The notes beneath the pieces are model-generated. The model saw only the letters and a list, made by a program, of their open reading frames with translations. It did no database searches and was not told the origin of the DNA. From Pseudonocardia nigra (GTDB lineage: Bacteria; Actinomycetota; Actinomycetes; Mycobacteriales; Pseudonocardiaceae), in the NCBI RefSeq assembly GCF_019396355.1, contig NZ_JAHKRK010000015.1, forward strand, positions 1 to 64,000: DNA of 64,000 nucleotides, written 5' to 3'. Positions 44,627 to 55,011 of this stretch are shown here, piece after piece (within the stretch, counting starts at the first letter, position 1; each line of letters begins with the position of its first letter). The translations under genes and the position numbers were made by a program.

Positions 44627-44680
44627 GTGAAACCGGACGGAAGCGACGAGGCCCCCCGGCACGGGTCGGCAGTGCGATGA
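44627..44680 (+). CDS. Short leader ORF coupled to mltG
   Basis: It encodes 17 residues (VKPDGSDEAPRHGSAVR read with GTG start) and stops at TGA 44678-44680, overlapping the mltG ATG (ATGA). The -10 box 8 nt upstream predicts a leaderless mRNA starting on this GTG, so ribosomes would reach mltG by termination-reinitiation. The alternative is that this acidic/Pro-rich stretch is the true N-terminus of MltG, separated by a frameshift, since MltG proteins often have a disordered cytosolic head. Confidence 0.4.
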   Translation: MKPDGSDEAPRHGSAVR

Positions 44681-45882
44681 CTTGGCCGGGGCCCGTGGAC
44701 GTGCAGCCCAGCAGGCGTGAGCAGCTCGCCGCCCGGCGGGCCGCCCAGCGGGCGCAGGCCCGGCGTCGGCGCAGGCGCGTCGCGGTGGTGGTGCTGGCGG
44801 TGGTCCTCCTGCTCGGGGCGCTCATCGGCGGCGGGTTCTACCTGTTCTCGTCGTTCTTCGCGACGCCCGACTACGACGGCACCGGTACCGGGAGCGTCAT
44901 CGTCCAGGTGCAGGAGGGCGACTCCACCACGCAGATCGGGAGTGAGCTCGCCGAGCGAGGTGTCGTGGCCGGCGCCGCCGCGTTCGTCGAGGCCGCCGCG
45001 GAGGAGGAGCAGATCCGCTCCGTGCAGCCCGGGTACTACCAGCTGCGCGAGCGGATGTCCGGCGAGTCCGCCGTCGCGTTGCTGCTCGACCCGGCGGCCC
45101 GGGTGGGCCAGCTGGAGATCCGCGGCGGGGTCCAGCTCGACGACACCCGTGCGCCCGACGGCAGCGTCGCCCCCGGGGTGCTCACCCTGATCTCGCAGGC
45201 CACCTGCGCGACGCTCGACGGGACGCAGCAGTGCGTCGCGGTCGAGGAGCTGCGCACCGCGATGACGGAGACCGATCCGGCCGCGCTCGGGGTGCCGGCG
45301 TGGGCGCTGGAGGACGTGGCCGAGGCCGAGCCCCGCCGTCGCCTGGAAGGCCTGCTGGCCCCGGGGCGTTACGACGTCCGGCCGGGGGTGCCCGCCGAGG
45401 AGGTGCTGCGCAGCCTGCTCGCCACGTCGGCCGCCCGGCTGGAGGCGTCCGGGCTGGTGTCCGGCGCGCAGGCGATCGGGTCCGACCCCTACCAGGTGCT
45501 GATCATCGCGTCGCTGGTGGAGAAGGAAGCGATCACCCCGGACATGCCGAAGGTCGCCAGGGTGATCTACAACCGGCTCGGCGCCGGGCAGCGGCTCGAG
45601 CTCGACTCCACGGTGAACTACCCGCTCGACCTGCAGGCGCTGCGCACCACGGCCGAGGACCGGGCGCAGCCGGGGCCGTACAACACCTACGCCACGGCGG
45701 GGCTCCCGCCCACCCCGATCGCGGCCGCGGGCCGCGAGGCGATCGCCGCGGCGCTCGATCCTGCGCAGGGGCCCTGGTACTTCTTCGTCCGCTGCCGGAC
45801 CGACGGTACGTCGTGCTTCGCCGAGACCTTCGCGGAGCACACGGCGAACGTGCAGCAGGCGAGGGCCAACGGCGCGTTCTGA
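44677..45882 (+). CDS. mltG: Endolytic murein transglycosylase MltG (YceG-like)
   Basis: This is a 401-residue protein. A basic cytosolic head (RREQLAARRAAQRAQARRRR) is followed by one membrane helix (VAVVVLAVVLLLGALIGGGF) and an extracytoplasmic part. A LysM-like segment lies at about 65-115 (VIVQVQEGDSTTQIGSELAE). The catalytic YceG domain has VLIIASLVEKEAITPDMPKV (catalytic Glu in VEKEA), IYNRLGAGQRLELDSTVNY and PYNTYATAGLPPTPIAAAG. It cleaves nascent glycan strands to end elongation. ATG 44677 is used; GTG 44695 is an alternative. Confidence 0.95.
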   Translation: MTWPGPVDVQPSRREQLAARRAAQRAQARRRRRRVAVVVLAVVLLLGALIGGGFYLFSSFFATPDYDGTGTGSVIVQVQEGDSTTQIGSELAERGVVAGAAAFVEAAAEEEQIRSVQPGYYQLRERMSGESAVALLLDPAARVGQLEIRGGVQLDDTRAPDGSVAPGVLTLISQATCATLDGTQQCVAVEELRTAMTETDPAALGVPAWALEDVAEAEPRRRLEGLLAPGRYDVRPGVPAEEVLRSLLATSAARLEASGLVSGAQAIGSDPYQVLIIASLVEKEAITPDMPKVARVIYNRLGAGQRLELDSTVNYPLDLQALRTTAEDRAQPGPYNTYATAGLPPTPIAAAGREAIAAALDPAQGPWYFFVRCRTDGTSCFAETFAEHTANVQQARANGAF

Positions 45883-45906
45883 CAGCGCATCTCCGGCTGG
45901 CAGCGA

Positions 45907-46788
45907 TCAGCGGGGCCGGCCGAAGAACCCGGGCGGCGGCTGCGGCGACGGCGTGGCCGCGCGGTCGGCGGGACCTTTGGCGTCGCCCGCGAAGGCACGC
46001 ACGTCGTCGTCGGCGAGCACCCGTGCCGGGAACGGGTCGGCGGCCGCGCGCCGGGTGAGCCCGGCGACCGGGAGCTCGGTCCCGGCGACGAGCACGAGGT
46101 TGCCGAAGCGGCGCCCGCGCAGGATGTCCGGGGCCGCCACCAGCGCGACCTCGGGGAACCGGGCCAGCGCCGCCGCCACCTGGGTGCGGGCGAAGGGCAG
46201 CGCGCCGCCGTCGGCGACGTTGGCCGCGTAGACGCCCGCCGGGGCGAGCACCCGGGCCGCGGCCGCCAGGAACTCAGCCGAGGTGAGGTGCGCCGGGGTG
46301 CGGGCACCGGCGAACACGTCGAGCACCAGCAGGTCGACCGAGCCCGGGGCGACCCGGGTGAGCGCCGCGCGGGCGTCCCCCACGAGCACGTCGATCCCCA
46401 TGCCGTCGGCGGGCAGCCGGGACCGGACGAGGTCCACCAGGCCGCCGTCGACCTCCACCACCTGCTGCACCGAGCCGGGCCGCGTGGTGGCCACGTAGCG
46501 GGCGAGGGTCCACGCGCCGCCGCCGAGGTGCAGCACCCGCAGCGGGTGCGCCTCGGGGGCCACCAGGTCGGCGACGTGCGCGAGCCTGCGGACGTACTCG
46601 AACTCCAGGTGGGTCGGGTCGTCCAGGTCGACGTGGGACTGGGCGGTGCCGGACACGAGCAGGGTCCAGCCCTGCGGCCGGTCCGGGTCGCCGACCAGCT
46701 CGGCCGGGCCGTGGTCGACCTCGGCCCGGACGACCGCACGGGCCATCCGGTCGGTCCGCGCGGGTGCGCCGGCGGCGTCCGGGGTCAC
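45907..46788 (-). CDS. Spermidine synthase-like methyltransferase-fold protein
   Basis: This is a 293-residue Rossmann-fold protein. LRVLHLGGGAWTLARYVATT is motif I, QQVVEVDGGLVDLVRSRL motif II, IDVLVGDARAALTRVAPGSV and DLLVLDVFAGARTPAHLTSA the polyamine-synthase 'D-x-F' region. The canonical catalytic 'DxxDP' motif is absent (LDVFAGAR), as in many actinobacterial paralogs. True spermidine synthesis is therefore doubtful. GTG start at 46788 overlaps the PPOX gene stop (GTGA). The tail is Pro-rich (PSPQPPPGFFGRPR). Confidence 0.85.
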   Translation of the reverse strand: MTPDAAGAPARTDRMARAVVRAEVDHGPAELVGDPDRPQGWTLLVSGTAQSHVDLDDPTHLEFEYVRRLAHVADLVAPEAHPLRVLHLGGGAWTLARYVATTRPGSVQQVVEVDGGLVDLVRSRLPADGMGIDVLVGDARAALTRVAPGSVDLLVLDVFAGARTPAHLTSAEFLAAAARVLAPAGVYAANVADGGALPFARTQVAAALARFPEVALVAAPDILRGRRFGNLVLVAGTELPVAGLTRRAAADPFPARVLADDDVRAFAGDAKGPADRAATPSPQPPPGFFGRPR

Positions 46789-47228
46789 GCCGCGCCGGCC
46801 CAGCCGTAGACGTGGTCGAGGCGCAGCGTGAGCACCAGCCGTCCGTCGGCGACCATCGCGGCGCGGTACTCGTCCCAGTCGGGGTGCTCGCCCTGCACCT
46901 CCCGGTAGAGGTCCACCAGCGCCTCGACGGTGGCGTCGTGCGGGTCCGCCGCCACCGGGGACAGCCGGGCGGTGCCCTCGCCCACGGCGTAGCCGCTCAG
47001 ACCCGGCCGCACCACCTGGAAGCTCGCCCGCGGGTCGCGGCGCAGGTTGCGGGTCTTCGCGCGGTCGTCGGTGATGGAGACGCGGACGGTGCGCTCGGCG
47101 GGGTCGAAGGCGTAGCTCACCACCGACGACTGCGGCCGCCCGTCGCGCTTGAGCGTGATGAGGATGCCGTTGCCCTGCCGGGCGAACAGGTCGAGCAGGG
47201 TGGACTCGGCGGGCGAGCTGGCCGGCAT
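46785..47228 (-). CDS. PPOX class F420-dependent oxidoreductase
   Basis: This is a 147-residue split beta-barrel protein. LLDLFARQGNGILITLKRDG and RPQSSVVSYAFDPAERTVRV are the first strands, SITDDRAKTRNLRRDPRASF the cofactor-phosphate contact, and VEALVDLYREVQGEHPDWDE, YRAAMVADGRLVLTLRLDHV the C-terminal part. The arrangement matches F420-binding PPOX/FDOR-B proteins of Actinobacteria. GAGGAG lies before the ATG at 47226-47228. It is cotranslated with the spermidine-synthase-like gene (4-bp overlap). Confidence 0.92.
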   Translation of the reverse strand: MPASSPAESTLLDLFARQGNGILITLKRDGRPQSSVVSYAFDPAERTVRVSITDDRAKTRNLRRDPRASFQVVRPGLSGYAVGEGTARLSPVAADPHDATVEALVDLYREVQGEHPDWDEYRAAMVADGRLVLTLRLDHVYGWAGAA

Positions 47229-47387
47229 GGGAGCACTCCTCGGATCGCGGATCGGGCTATCACATCCCACCAACAGTCCCGCGCCGCGCGGCATGCCCCC
47301 CGCCCCGGTTGTGCACATCGGGGCTCGGTCGTCCACAGTTCTGCGGCCGGCCCGGTCCGGCCCTCCCCGGGGCCCGAGGATCGAGTC

Positions 47388-48041
47388 ATGAACCCGCATC
47401 TCGCCATCGTCGTGACGGCCGCACTGTTCGCGTCGGCCGGGGTCGGCGCCGGGGCGGCGGCCCGTGTGCTGCTGGGCCGCCTGGGCAGGGGTGCCCGGGT
47501 GCGGGCGCCGTGCTGTGAGGTGGCGGTCGGGGTCCTGTGGTGCGCCACCGGCGCCGGCCACGCCCTGGGCGCGCTTCCCGGGGCGTGGGTGCCGGTGCTG
47601 CTCGGGCTCGGGTGGCTCGGTGTCGCCGCCGGCGCGGTCGACGTGGTGCACCGGCGGTTGCCCGACGCGCTCACGCTGCCCGCGCTGCCGGTGGCCCTGG
47701 TGCTGGTGGTGCCGCTCGGGCACGGCGCCGTGCTCCGCGCGGCCGTGGGCGCGGCGGTGGCGGCCGCCGTCCACGCCGCCGTGCACCTGCTCGCCCCGGC
47801 GGCGATGGGGGCGGGCGACGTCAAGCTCGCCGCCCCGCTCGGTGCCGTGCTCGCGGCGGCCGCGTGGCCCGCGGTCGCCCTGGCGGCGGTGCTGGCGGTC
47901 GCCCTGTCGGCCGCAGTCGGGGCCGTCGGTCTCCTCACCCGGCGGGCGGCGCGCGCCTCGCCGCTGCCGCACGGCCCGTCGATGCTGGTGGCGGCCTGGT
48001 TGGTGCTGGCGGGTGCGGCCGCCGCCGGCGGAGGGGGGTGA
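47388..48041 (+). CDS. A24 family prepilin peptidase (short form)
   Basis: This is a 217-residue protein with about six or seven hydrophobic helices. The aspartyl protease motifs are VDVVHRRLPDALTLPALPVA (first Asp) and AAMGAGDVKLAAPLGAVLAA (GxGDxKL, second Asp). The N-terminal methyltransferase domain of PilD is missing, as in many actinobacterial Tad/Flp-type peptidases. No pilus genes are in the window. It ends 12 bp before aroC and is probably cotranscribed with it. Confidence 0.9.
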   Translation: MNPHLAIVVTAALFASAGVGAGAAARVLLGRLGRGARVRAPCCEVAVGVLWCATGAGHALGALPGAWVPVLLGLGWLGVAAGAVDVVHRRLPDALTLPALPVALVLVVPLGHGAVLRAAVGAAVAAAVHAAVHLLAPAAMGAGDVKLAAPLGAVLAAAAWPAVALAAVLAVALSAAVGAVGLLTRRAARASPLPHGPSMLVAAWLVLAGAAAAGGGG

Positions 48042-48053
48042 GAGAATCCCACC

Positions 48054-49241
48054 GTGCTGCGTTGGATCACCGCCGGGGAGTCCCACGGTCCCGCGCTGGT
48101 CGCCGTGCTCGAGGGCATGGTCGCCGGCGTGGAGATCACCACCAAGGAGCTGGCCGCCGAGCTGGCCCGCCGCCGCCTGGGTCACGGCCGGGGCGCGCGC
48201 ATGAAGTTCGAGGCCGACCAGCTCGAGGTGATCGGGGGCGTCCGCCACGGCGTCACCCAGGGCGGACCGGTCGCGGTGCGCATCGGCAACACCGAGTGGC
48301 CGAAGTGGGAGACGGTCATGGCCGCCGACCCCGTCGACCCGGAGCAGCTCGCCGGACGCGCGCGCAACGCACCGCTCACCCGGCCGCGGCCCGGGCACGC
48401 CGACCTGGCGGGCATGACGAAGTACGGCTTCGACGACGCCCGCCCGGTGCTCGAGCGCGCGAGCGCACGCGAGACGGCGGCGCGGGTGGTCCTCGGCACG
48501 GTCGCGCGGGCGTTCCTCGCCCAGGCGCTGGACGTCACGATCGTCTCGCACGTCGTCGCGATCGGCGCCGCGGAGGCGGCCGACGGCGAGGCCCCTGGCT
48601 CCGGCGACCTGGACCGGGTCGACGCCAGCCCGGTGCGCGCCTTCTCCGAAGCGGCCACGGCCGCGATGGTGGCCGAGGTCGACGCGGCGCAGAAGGCGGG
48701 CGACACCCTCGGCGGCGTGGTCGAGGTCCTCGCCTACGGGCTGCCGATCGGGCTCGGCTCGTACGTGCAGTCCGACCGCAGGCTCGACGCGCGCCTCGCC
48801 GCCGTCCTCATGGGCATCCAGGCGATGAAGGGCGTGGAGATCGGCGACGGCTTCCGCACGGCGCGCCGGCGCGGCAGCGAGGCCCACGACGAGATGGTGC
48901 CCGGCGAGCCGGTCACCCGGCTGTCCAACCGGGCGGGCGGCATCGAGGGCGGCATGACCAACGGCGAGCCCGTCCGCGTGCGTGCGGCGATGAAGCCGAT
49001 CTCGACGGTGCCGCGCGCGCTGCAGACGGTGGACGTCGCCACCGGTGAGCCCGCCGTCGCGATCAACCAGCGGTCGGACGTGTGCGCCGTGCCCGCGGCC
49101 GGCGTGGTGGCCGAGGCGATGGTCGCGCTCGTGCTGGCCGAGGCCGCCCTGGAGAAGTTCGGGGGCGACTCCCTGGCCGAGGCCCGGCGCAACGCCCGCG
49201 CCTACGTCGAGTCGACGCAGGGCCGCATCCCGCAGGCCTGA
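48054..49241 (+). CDS. aroC: Chorismate synthase
   Basis: This is a 395-residue enzyme. It converts 5-enolpyruvylshikimate-3-phosphate to chorismate with reduced FMN. Signatures: [20 protein letters not shown] at the N-terminus, [39 protein letters not shown], and the C-terminal [23 protein letters not shown] start at 48054. It is the first shikimate gene of the block; aroK and aroB follow after an 840-bp gap. Confidence 0.98.
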   Translation: MLRWITAGESHGPALVAVLEGMVAGVEITTKELAAELARRRLGHGRGARMKFEADQLEVIGGVRHGVTQGGPVAVRIGNTEWPKWETVMAADPVDPEQLAGRARNAPLTRPRPGHADLAGMTKYGFDDARPVLERASARETAARVVLGTVARAFLAQALDVTIVSHVVAIGAAEAADGEAPGSGDLDRVDASPVRAFSEAATAAMVAEVDAAQKAGDTLGGVVEVLAYGLPIGLGSYVQSDRRLDARLAAVLMGIQAMKGVEIGDGFRTARRRGSEAHDEMVPGEPVTRLSNRAGGIEGGMTNGEPVRVRAAMKPISTVPRALQTVDVATGEPAVAINQRSDVCAVPAAGVVAEAMVALVLAEAALEKFGGDSLAEARRNARAYVESTQGRIPQA

Positions 49242-49293
49242 CACCGGCTCCCGGCCTCCCGCGCTGGGGGACGCCGGCCGTCTCGGTCGGCGG

Positions 49294-49892
49294 TCAGGCG
49301 TCGAGTGGCGCGATCACGGGCAGAGGGCGGTCGCCGGCGATCCTCGGGGCGCCTTCCGCCGTGATGGTGCCGGCGGTCCGGTCCCGGGGCGACGTCCCCG
49401 GCGAACTCCGGCGCGGCGGCCCGGGCCGGCGTCAGCGGGGCGGTCGTTCGGGTCCGCGCGCCGCCTGTCCCCGCCGGGTCGCGGCGCGGAACGCCGCCGC
49501 CCGCTCGGTGGCGGCGGACCGCGGCTGCGGAGAAGCCGGTTCGTCGGCGGCGAACGCGGCGAACGGCGTGCCGCTGCCGGCCCCGCCCGGCGTGCGCAGT
49601 TGCGGCTCCAGGTGCGCCTGTTGCCGGCGGCGGGGGAGCGGAAGCTGTTCGCGGGCCGGCGGGGGTGGGTCGAGCGGGGCGCCGGGAGCGGGCCGCTGCG
49701 GGCGGTCGGATGCCGTCACGACGCACTCCGCTGCACGGGCACGGCCGGCGCGAGCCGTTCGCCGTCCCGCGGGAGTGCGTGCCGCTCCACCGCCTCCCGC
49801 GCCGACGGCACCGCACGACCGGGCGCCGCGGGGGAGCGGCGGTCACCGCGTGGTGCGGGAGTGCTGTACGTCCCGCTCTCGCCGTCGTCCAT
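49294..49892 (-). pseudogene. Probable remnant of a conservon-type sensor kinase C-terminus
   Basis: Frame 1 starts with ATG 49890-49892 (GGAG upstream) and runs 58 Pro/Arg-rich residues to a TGA at 49716. A GTG overlapping that stop opens frame 2, 95 residues to 49432. Frame 2 contains EQLPLPRRRQQAHLEPQLR and ERAAAFRAATRRGQAARG. These match the tail pattern 'LPrRxrQAhLaPqLR...saFqrGtrRGr' that I know from the disordered C-termini of CvnA/nitrate-sensor-like histidine kinases. The same frame continues past the stop to APRIAGDRPLPVIAPLDA at 49294. No kinase catalytic domain is present. It could also be two genuine small proteins. Confidence 0.35.
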
Positions 49893-50068
49893 CGAGAACT
49901 CCGATCGTGCGACCCTGCGTCGTTCCATCGTCACTGTGCGGCGCAACGGCCGTGATCGAAGCGTAACCGATCACCGGTTCGGGGGAGTGCCGACGCGCTC
50001 CGGGCGCGGCGAGTGGCGGTCGCCACGGCGGTGTGCGGACGCGGTCCGGGACGGCGGCCGCCAGTCAC

Positions 50069-50074
50069 TAGGCT
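50069..50074 (+). promoter_or_regulatory. -10 box of a leaderless aroK promoter
   Basis: TAGGCT ends 7 nt before the aroK GTG at 50082, with no Shine-Dalgarno. Confidence 0.5.
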
Positions 50075-50081
50075 CGGTGCG

Positions 50082-52430
<2,349 letters not shown>

Positions 52431-52437
<7 letters not shown>

Positions 52438-52655
52438 TCGCGCGGGTGCGTGTGCGGCGGGGTGTAGGGCTCCTCGCGGGCGACCACCGGCCGGGGCCGC
52501 CGCGCGAGCGCGAGGCTGACCAGCAGCCCGACGACACCGACGGCGGCGAGGATCCAGCCGACCAGCTGGAGGTCGACACCCGAGATGTCGAGGTTCACCG
52601 CCAGCGCCAGGATCAGGCCGATGGCGATCAGAACGATGCTCGAGCCGATTCGCAT
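52431..52655 (-). CDS. Small DUF6458-type membrane protein
   Basis: This is a 74-residue protein. [20 protein letters not shown] is helix 1. After [20 protein letters not shown] comes helix 2, with a basic/Pro-His tail ([20 protein letters not shown]). The short two-helix plan is typical of widely distributed actinobacterial proteins of unknown function. It converges on aroQ with a 7-bp overlap. The ATG at 52653-52655 is the only good start. Confidence 0.85.
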
Positions 52656-52706
52656 GCCGGTCCGTACCCCGCCGCCGCACCGGGCACACGCGGTGCCGCG
52701 CGCACG

Positions 52707-52712
52707 TAGGGT
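52707..52712 (+). promoter_or_regulatory. -10 box of a leaderless pepQ promoter
   Basis: TAGGGT ends 6 nt before GTG 52719 with no Shine-Dalgarno, so transcript and reading frame probably start together. Confidence 0.45.
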
Positions 52713-52718
52713 GAGCGG

Positions 52719-53804
52719 GTGTCCCACGCCTCCCGCCGCGCGGCGCTGCGCGCGCTGCTGCCCACCGTGGACGTCGACGCGCTGCTCGTCACGGACCTGG
52801 TGAACATCCGCTACCTCACCGGGTTCACCGGCTCGAACGCCGCGCTGCTGGTGCACGCCGACGGGGACGCCGCGAGCCGCTTCTGCACCGACGGGCGGTA
52901 CCGCACGCAGGCCGCCGAGCAGGTGCCCGACCTCGAGCCGGTGATCGACCGGGCGAGCGCGCTCGCCCTCGCGCGCGGCGCCGCGGGGTGGGGGGTGCGG
53001 CGACTCGGCTTCGAGTGCGACGTCGTCACCGTCGACGCCCACGCGGCACTGGACGAGGCGGCGGACGGCGTCACCCTGCTCCGCGGGCCCGGGCTGGTGC
53101 AGCGGCTGCGCGTCGTCAAGGACGAGGCGGAGGTCGCGGCGCTGCGGGCCGCGTGCGCCGCGGCCGACGCCGCACTCGCCGACCTGCTCGCCGCGGGCGG
53201 GCTGCGGCCGGGCCGCACCGAGCGCGCCGTCGCACTCGACCTCGAGAACCGCATGCGCGAGCACGGTGCCGCCGGGCCGTCGTTCGAGACGATCGTGGCG
53301 GCGGGAGCCCACTCCGCGGTGCCGCACCACCGGCCCACGGAGACGGTGCTCGAGGCGGGCGGGTTCGTGAAGCTGGACTTCGGGGCGCTGGTCGAGGGCT
53401 ACCACTCGGACATGACGCGCACCGTGGTGCTCGGCCGCGCTGCCGGCTGGCAGCGCGAGCTGTACGGGCTCGTCGCGGCCGCGCAGGCCGGCGGGCGGGC
53501 CGCCCTCGTCCCGGGCGCGGAGGTGTCCGACGTCGACGCCGCCGCGCGCGGGGTCGTGGAGGCGGCGGGCCGCGGCGAGGAGTTCGTGCACGGCCTGGGC
53601 CACGGCGTCGGGCTGGAGATCCACGAGGCGCCCGCGCTGGCGAAGACGGGCACCGGCGCGCTCGCGGCGGGGATGGCGGTCACCGTCGAGCCCGGCGTCT
53701 ACCTGCCCGGCCGCGGCGGGGTGCGGATCGAGGACACCTTGATCGTCCGCGACGGCGGGCCGGAGCTGTTGACGTGCACCACCAAGGAGTTGCTCGAGGT
53801 CTAG
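52719..53804 (+). CDS. pepQ: M24 family Xaa-Pro peptidase
   Basis: This is a 361-residue two-domain enzyme. The N-terminal creatinase domain is NIRYLTGFTGSNAALLVHAD. The pita-bread domain has metal ligands at VKLDFGALVEGYHSDMTRTV (two Asp), FVHGLGHGVGLEIHEAPALA (His), TVEPGVYLPGRGGVRIEDTL (two Glu). It removes or splits N-terminal Xaa-Pro. The position between aroQ and efp is the conserved actinobacterial order. The gap to efp is 146 bp. Confidence 0.95.
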   Translation: MSHASRRAALRALLPTVDVDALLVTDLVNIRYLTGFTGSNAALLVHADGDAASRFCTDGRYRTQAAEQVPDLEPVIDRASALALARGAAGWGVRRLGFECDVVTVDAHAALDEAADGVTLLRGPGLVQRLRVVKDEAEVAALRAACAAADAALADLLAAGGLRPGRTERAVALDLENRMREHGAAGPSFETIVAAGAHSAVPHHRPTETVLEAGGFVKLDFGALVEGYHSDMTRTVVLGRAAGWQRELYGLVAAAQAGGRAALVPGAEVSDVDAAARGVVEAAGRGEEFVHGLGHGVGLEIHEAPALAKTGTGALAAGMAVTVEPGVYLPGRGGVRIEDTLIVRDGGPELLTCTTKELLEV

Positions 53805-53807
53805 CGG

Positions 53808-53813
53808 TAGGCT
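53808..53813 (+). promoter_or_regulatory. -10 box of a possible efp promoter
   Basis: TAGGCT lies about 137 nt before the efp GTG, which would give efp a structured leader of about 130 nt. AGGAGAG (53936-53942) is the efp ribosome-binding site. Confidence 0.4.
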
Positions 53814-53950
53814 GGAGGGCGGACAGGGGCGCCGGTTCCGGCGTCGCCCTCTCGAGGACACCCCAGGGCGCGTGACGGCGGTGTCGGCTTGCCGGCAGTT
53901 CCGCGGCCGACCACACGCGGCCCCGCGACAGATGCAGGAGAGATCCCCAC

Positions 53951-54514
53951 GTGGCCACCACGAACGACCTGAAGAACGGCCTGGTGCTCAACCTCGACGG
54001 CCAGCTGTGGTCGGTGACGGCGTTCCAGCACGTCAAGCCCGGTAAGGGCGGCGCGTTCGTGCGCACGACCCTCAAGAACGTGCTCACCGGCAAGGTCGTC
54101 GACAAGACCTTCAACGCCGGCACCAAGGTCGACACCGCCACCGTCGACCGGCGCGACATGACCTACCTCTACCGCGACGGCGCCGACTTCGTCTTCATGG
54201 ACGGCGACACGTTCGACCAGATCTCCATCCCGGAGGGCACCGTCGGCGACGCCGCCAACTACATGCTCGAGAACCAGACGGCGATGGTGGCCCTGCACGA
54301 GGGCGTGCCGCTGTACGTCGAGCTGCCCACCTCGGTGGAGCTGGTCATCCAGCACACCGACCCGGGCCTGCAGGGCGACCGCTCCACCGGCGGCACCAAG
54401 CCCGCCACCCTGGAGACGGGCGCCGAGATCCAGGTGCCGCTGTTCGTCACCACCGGCGAGAAGGTCAAGGTGGACACCCGCGACGGGCGTTACCTGGGCC
54501 GCATCTCCAGCTGA
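53951..54514 (+). CDS. efp: Elongation factor P
   Basis: This is a 187-residue three-domain protein. Domain I contains [19 protein letters not shown] with the modified-loop lysine in PGKGG, domain [22 protein letters not shown], and domain [23 protein letters not shown] with the PF01132 signature. EF-P relieves ribosome stalling at poly-Pro. This proteome shows many Pro-rich tails (YibE/F, spermidine-synthase-like), so EF-P is likely important. No EpmA/EpmB genes are here; the unmodified PGKGG loop type is usual in Actinobacteria. nusB starts at the last base (TGATG). Confidence 0.97.
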   Translation: MATTNDLKNGLVLNLDGQLWSVTAFQHVKPGKGGAFVRTTLKNVLTGKVVDKTFNAGTKVDTATVDRRDMTYLYRDGADFVFMDGDTFDQISIPEGTVGDAANYMLENQTAMVALHEGVPLYVELPTSVELVIQHTDPGLQGDRSTGGTKPATLETGAEIQVPLFVTTGEKVKVDTRDGRYLGRISS

Positions 54515-54936
54515 TGATCAGGGCGCGCACGAGGGCGCGGAAACGCGCGCTCGACATCCTCTTCGAGTCCGAGGCCCGCGGCGACGACCCGGTCGAGGTG
54601 CTCACCCAGCGCCGGGAGACCGACGACGCGCCGCCGGTCTCGGACTACGCCGCGATGCTCGTGCAGGGCGTCGTCGAGCACCGGGAGCGCATCGACCAGC
54701 TGCTCGCCGAGCACGCCGAGGGCTGGAGCGTCGCGCGGATGCCCGCGGTCGACCGCACCCTGCTGCGGATCGCGGTGTTCGAGCTGCTCTGGGTGGACGA
54801 GATCGACGACCCGGTGGCGATCACCGAGGCGGTGGAGCTGGCCAGGAGCCTGTCCACCGACGACAGCCCCCGGTTCCTCAACGGTGTGCTCGGCCGGATC
54901 GCCGACATCGCCGAGCACCTGCGCGCCACGCGCTGA
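54514..54936 (+). CDS. nusB: Transcription antitermination factor NusB
   Basis: This is a 140-residue all-helical RNA-binding protein. RARTRARKRALDILFESEAR is the Arg-rich N-terminus that binds boxA RNA with S10, and AVDRTLLRIAVFELLWVDEI, DDPVAITEAVELARSLSTDD, FLNGVLGRIAD complete the fold. It works in rRNA antitermination. The ATG overlaps the efp stop (TGATG), so the pair is cotranslated. Confidence 0.96.
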   Translation: MIRARTRARKRALDILFESEARGDDPVEVLTQRRETDDAPPVSDYAAMLVQGVVEHRERIDQLLAEHAEGWSVARMPAVDRTLLRIAVFELLWVDEIDDPVAITEAVELARSLSTDDSPRFLNGVLGRIADIAEHLRATR

Positions 54937-55011
54937 CCGGCGCAGGTTGCGCGACGGCACATTCGAACGACAGGTTCGCCCGAGAGTGCCGCTCGCGCGA
55001 GTTCGCGCGCC

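Larger units (their letters stand above)
49242..50081. other. 840-bp stretch between aroC and aroK holding a probable gene remnant
   Basis: No intact gene of known family is visible. The minus strand has two short, overlapping frames (see 49294-49892). The last 190 bp before aroK contain its leaderless promoter, TAGGCT at 50069-50074, 7 nt before the GTG. The first 50 bp after aroC show no clear terminator. Confidence 0.6.
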
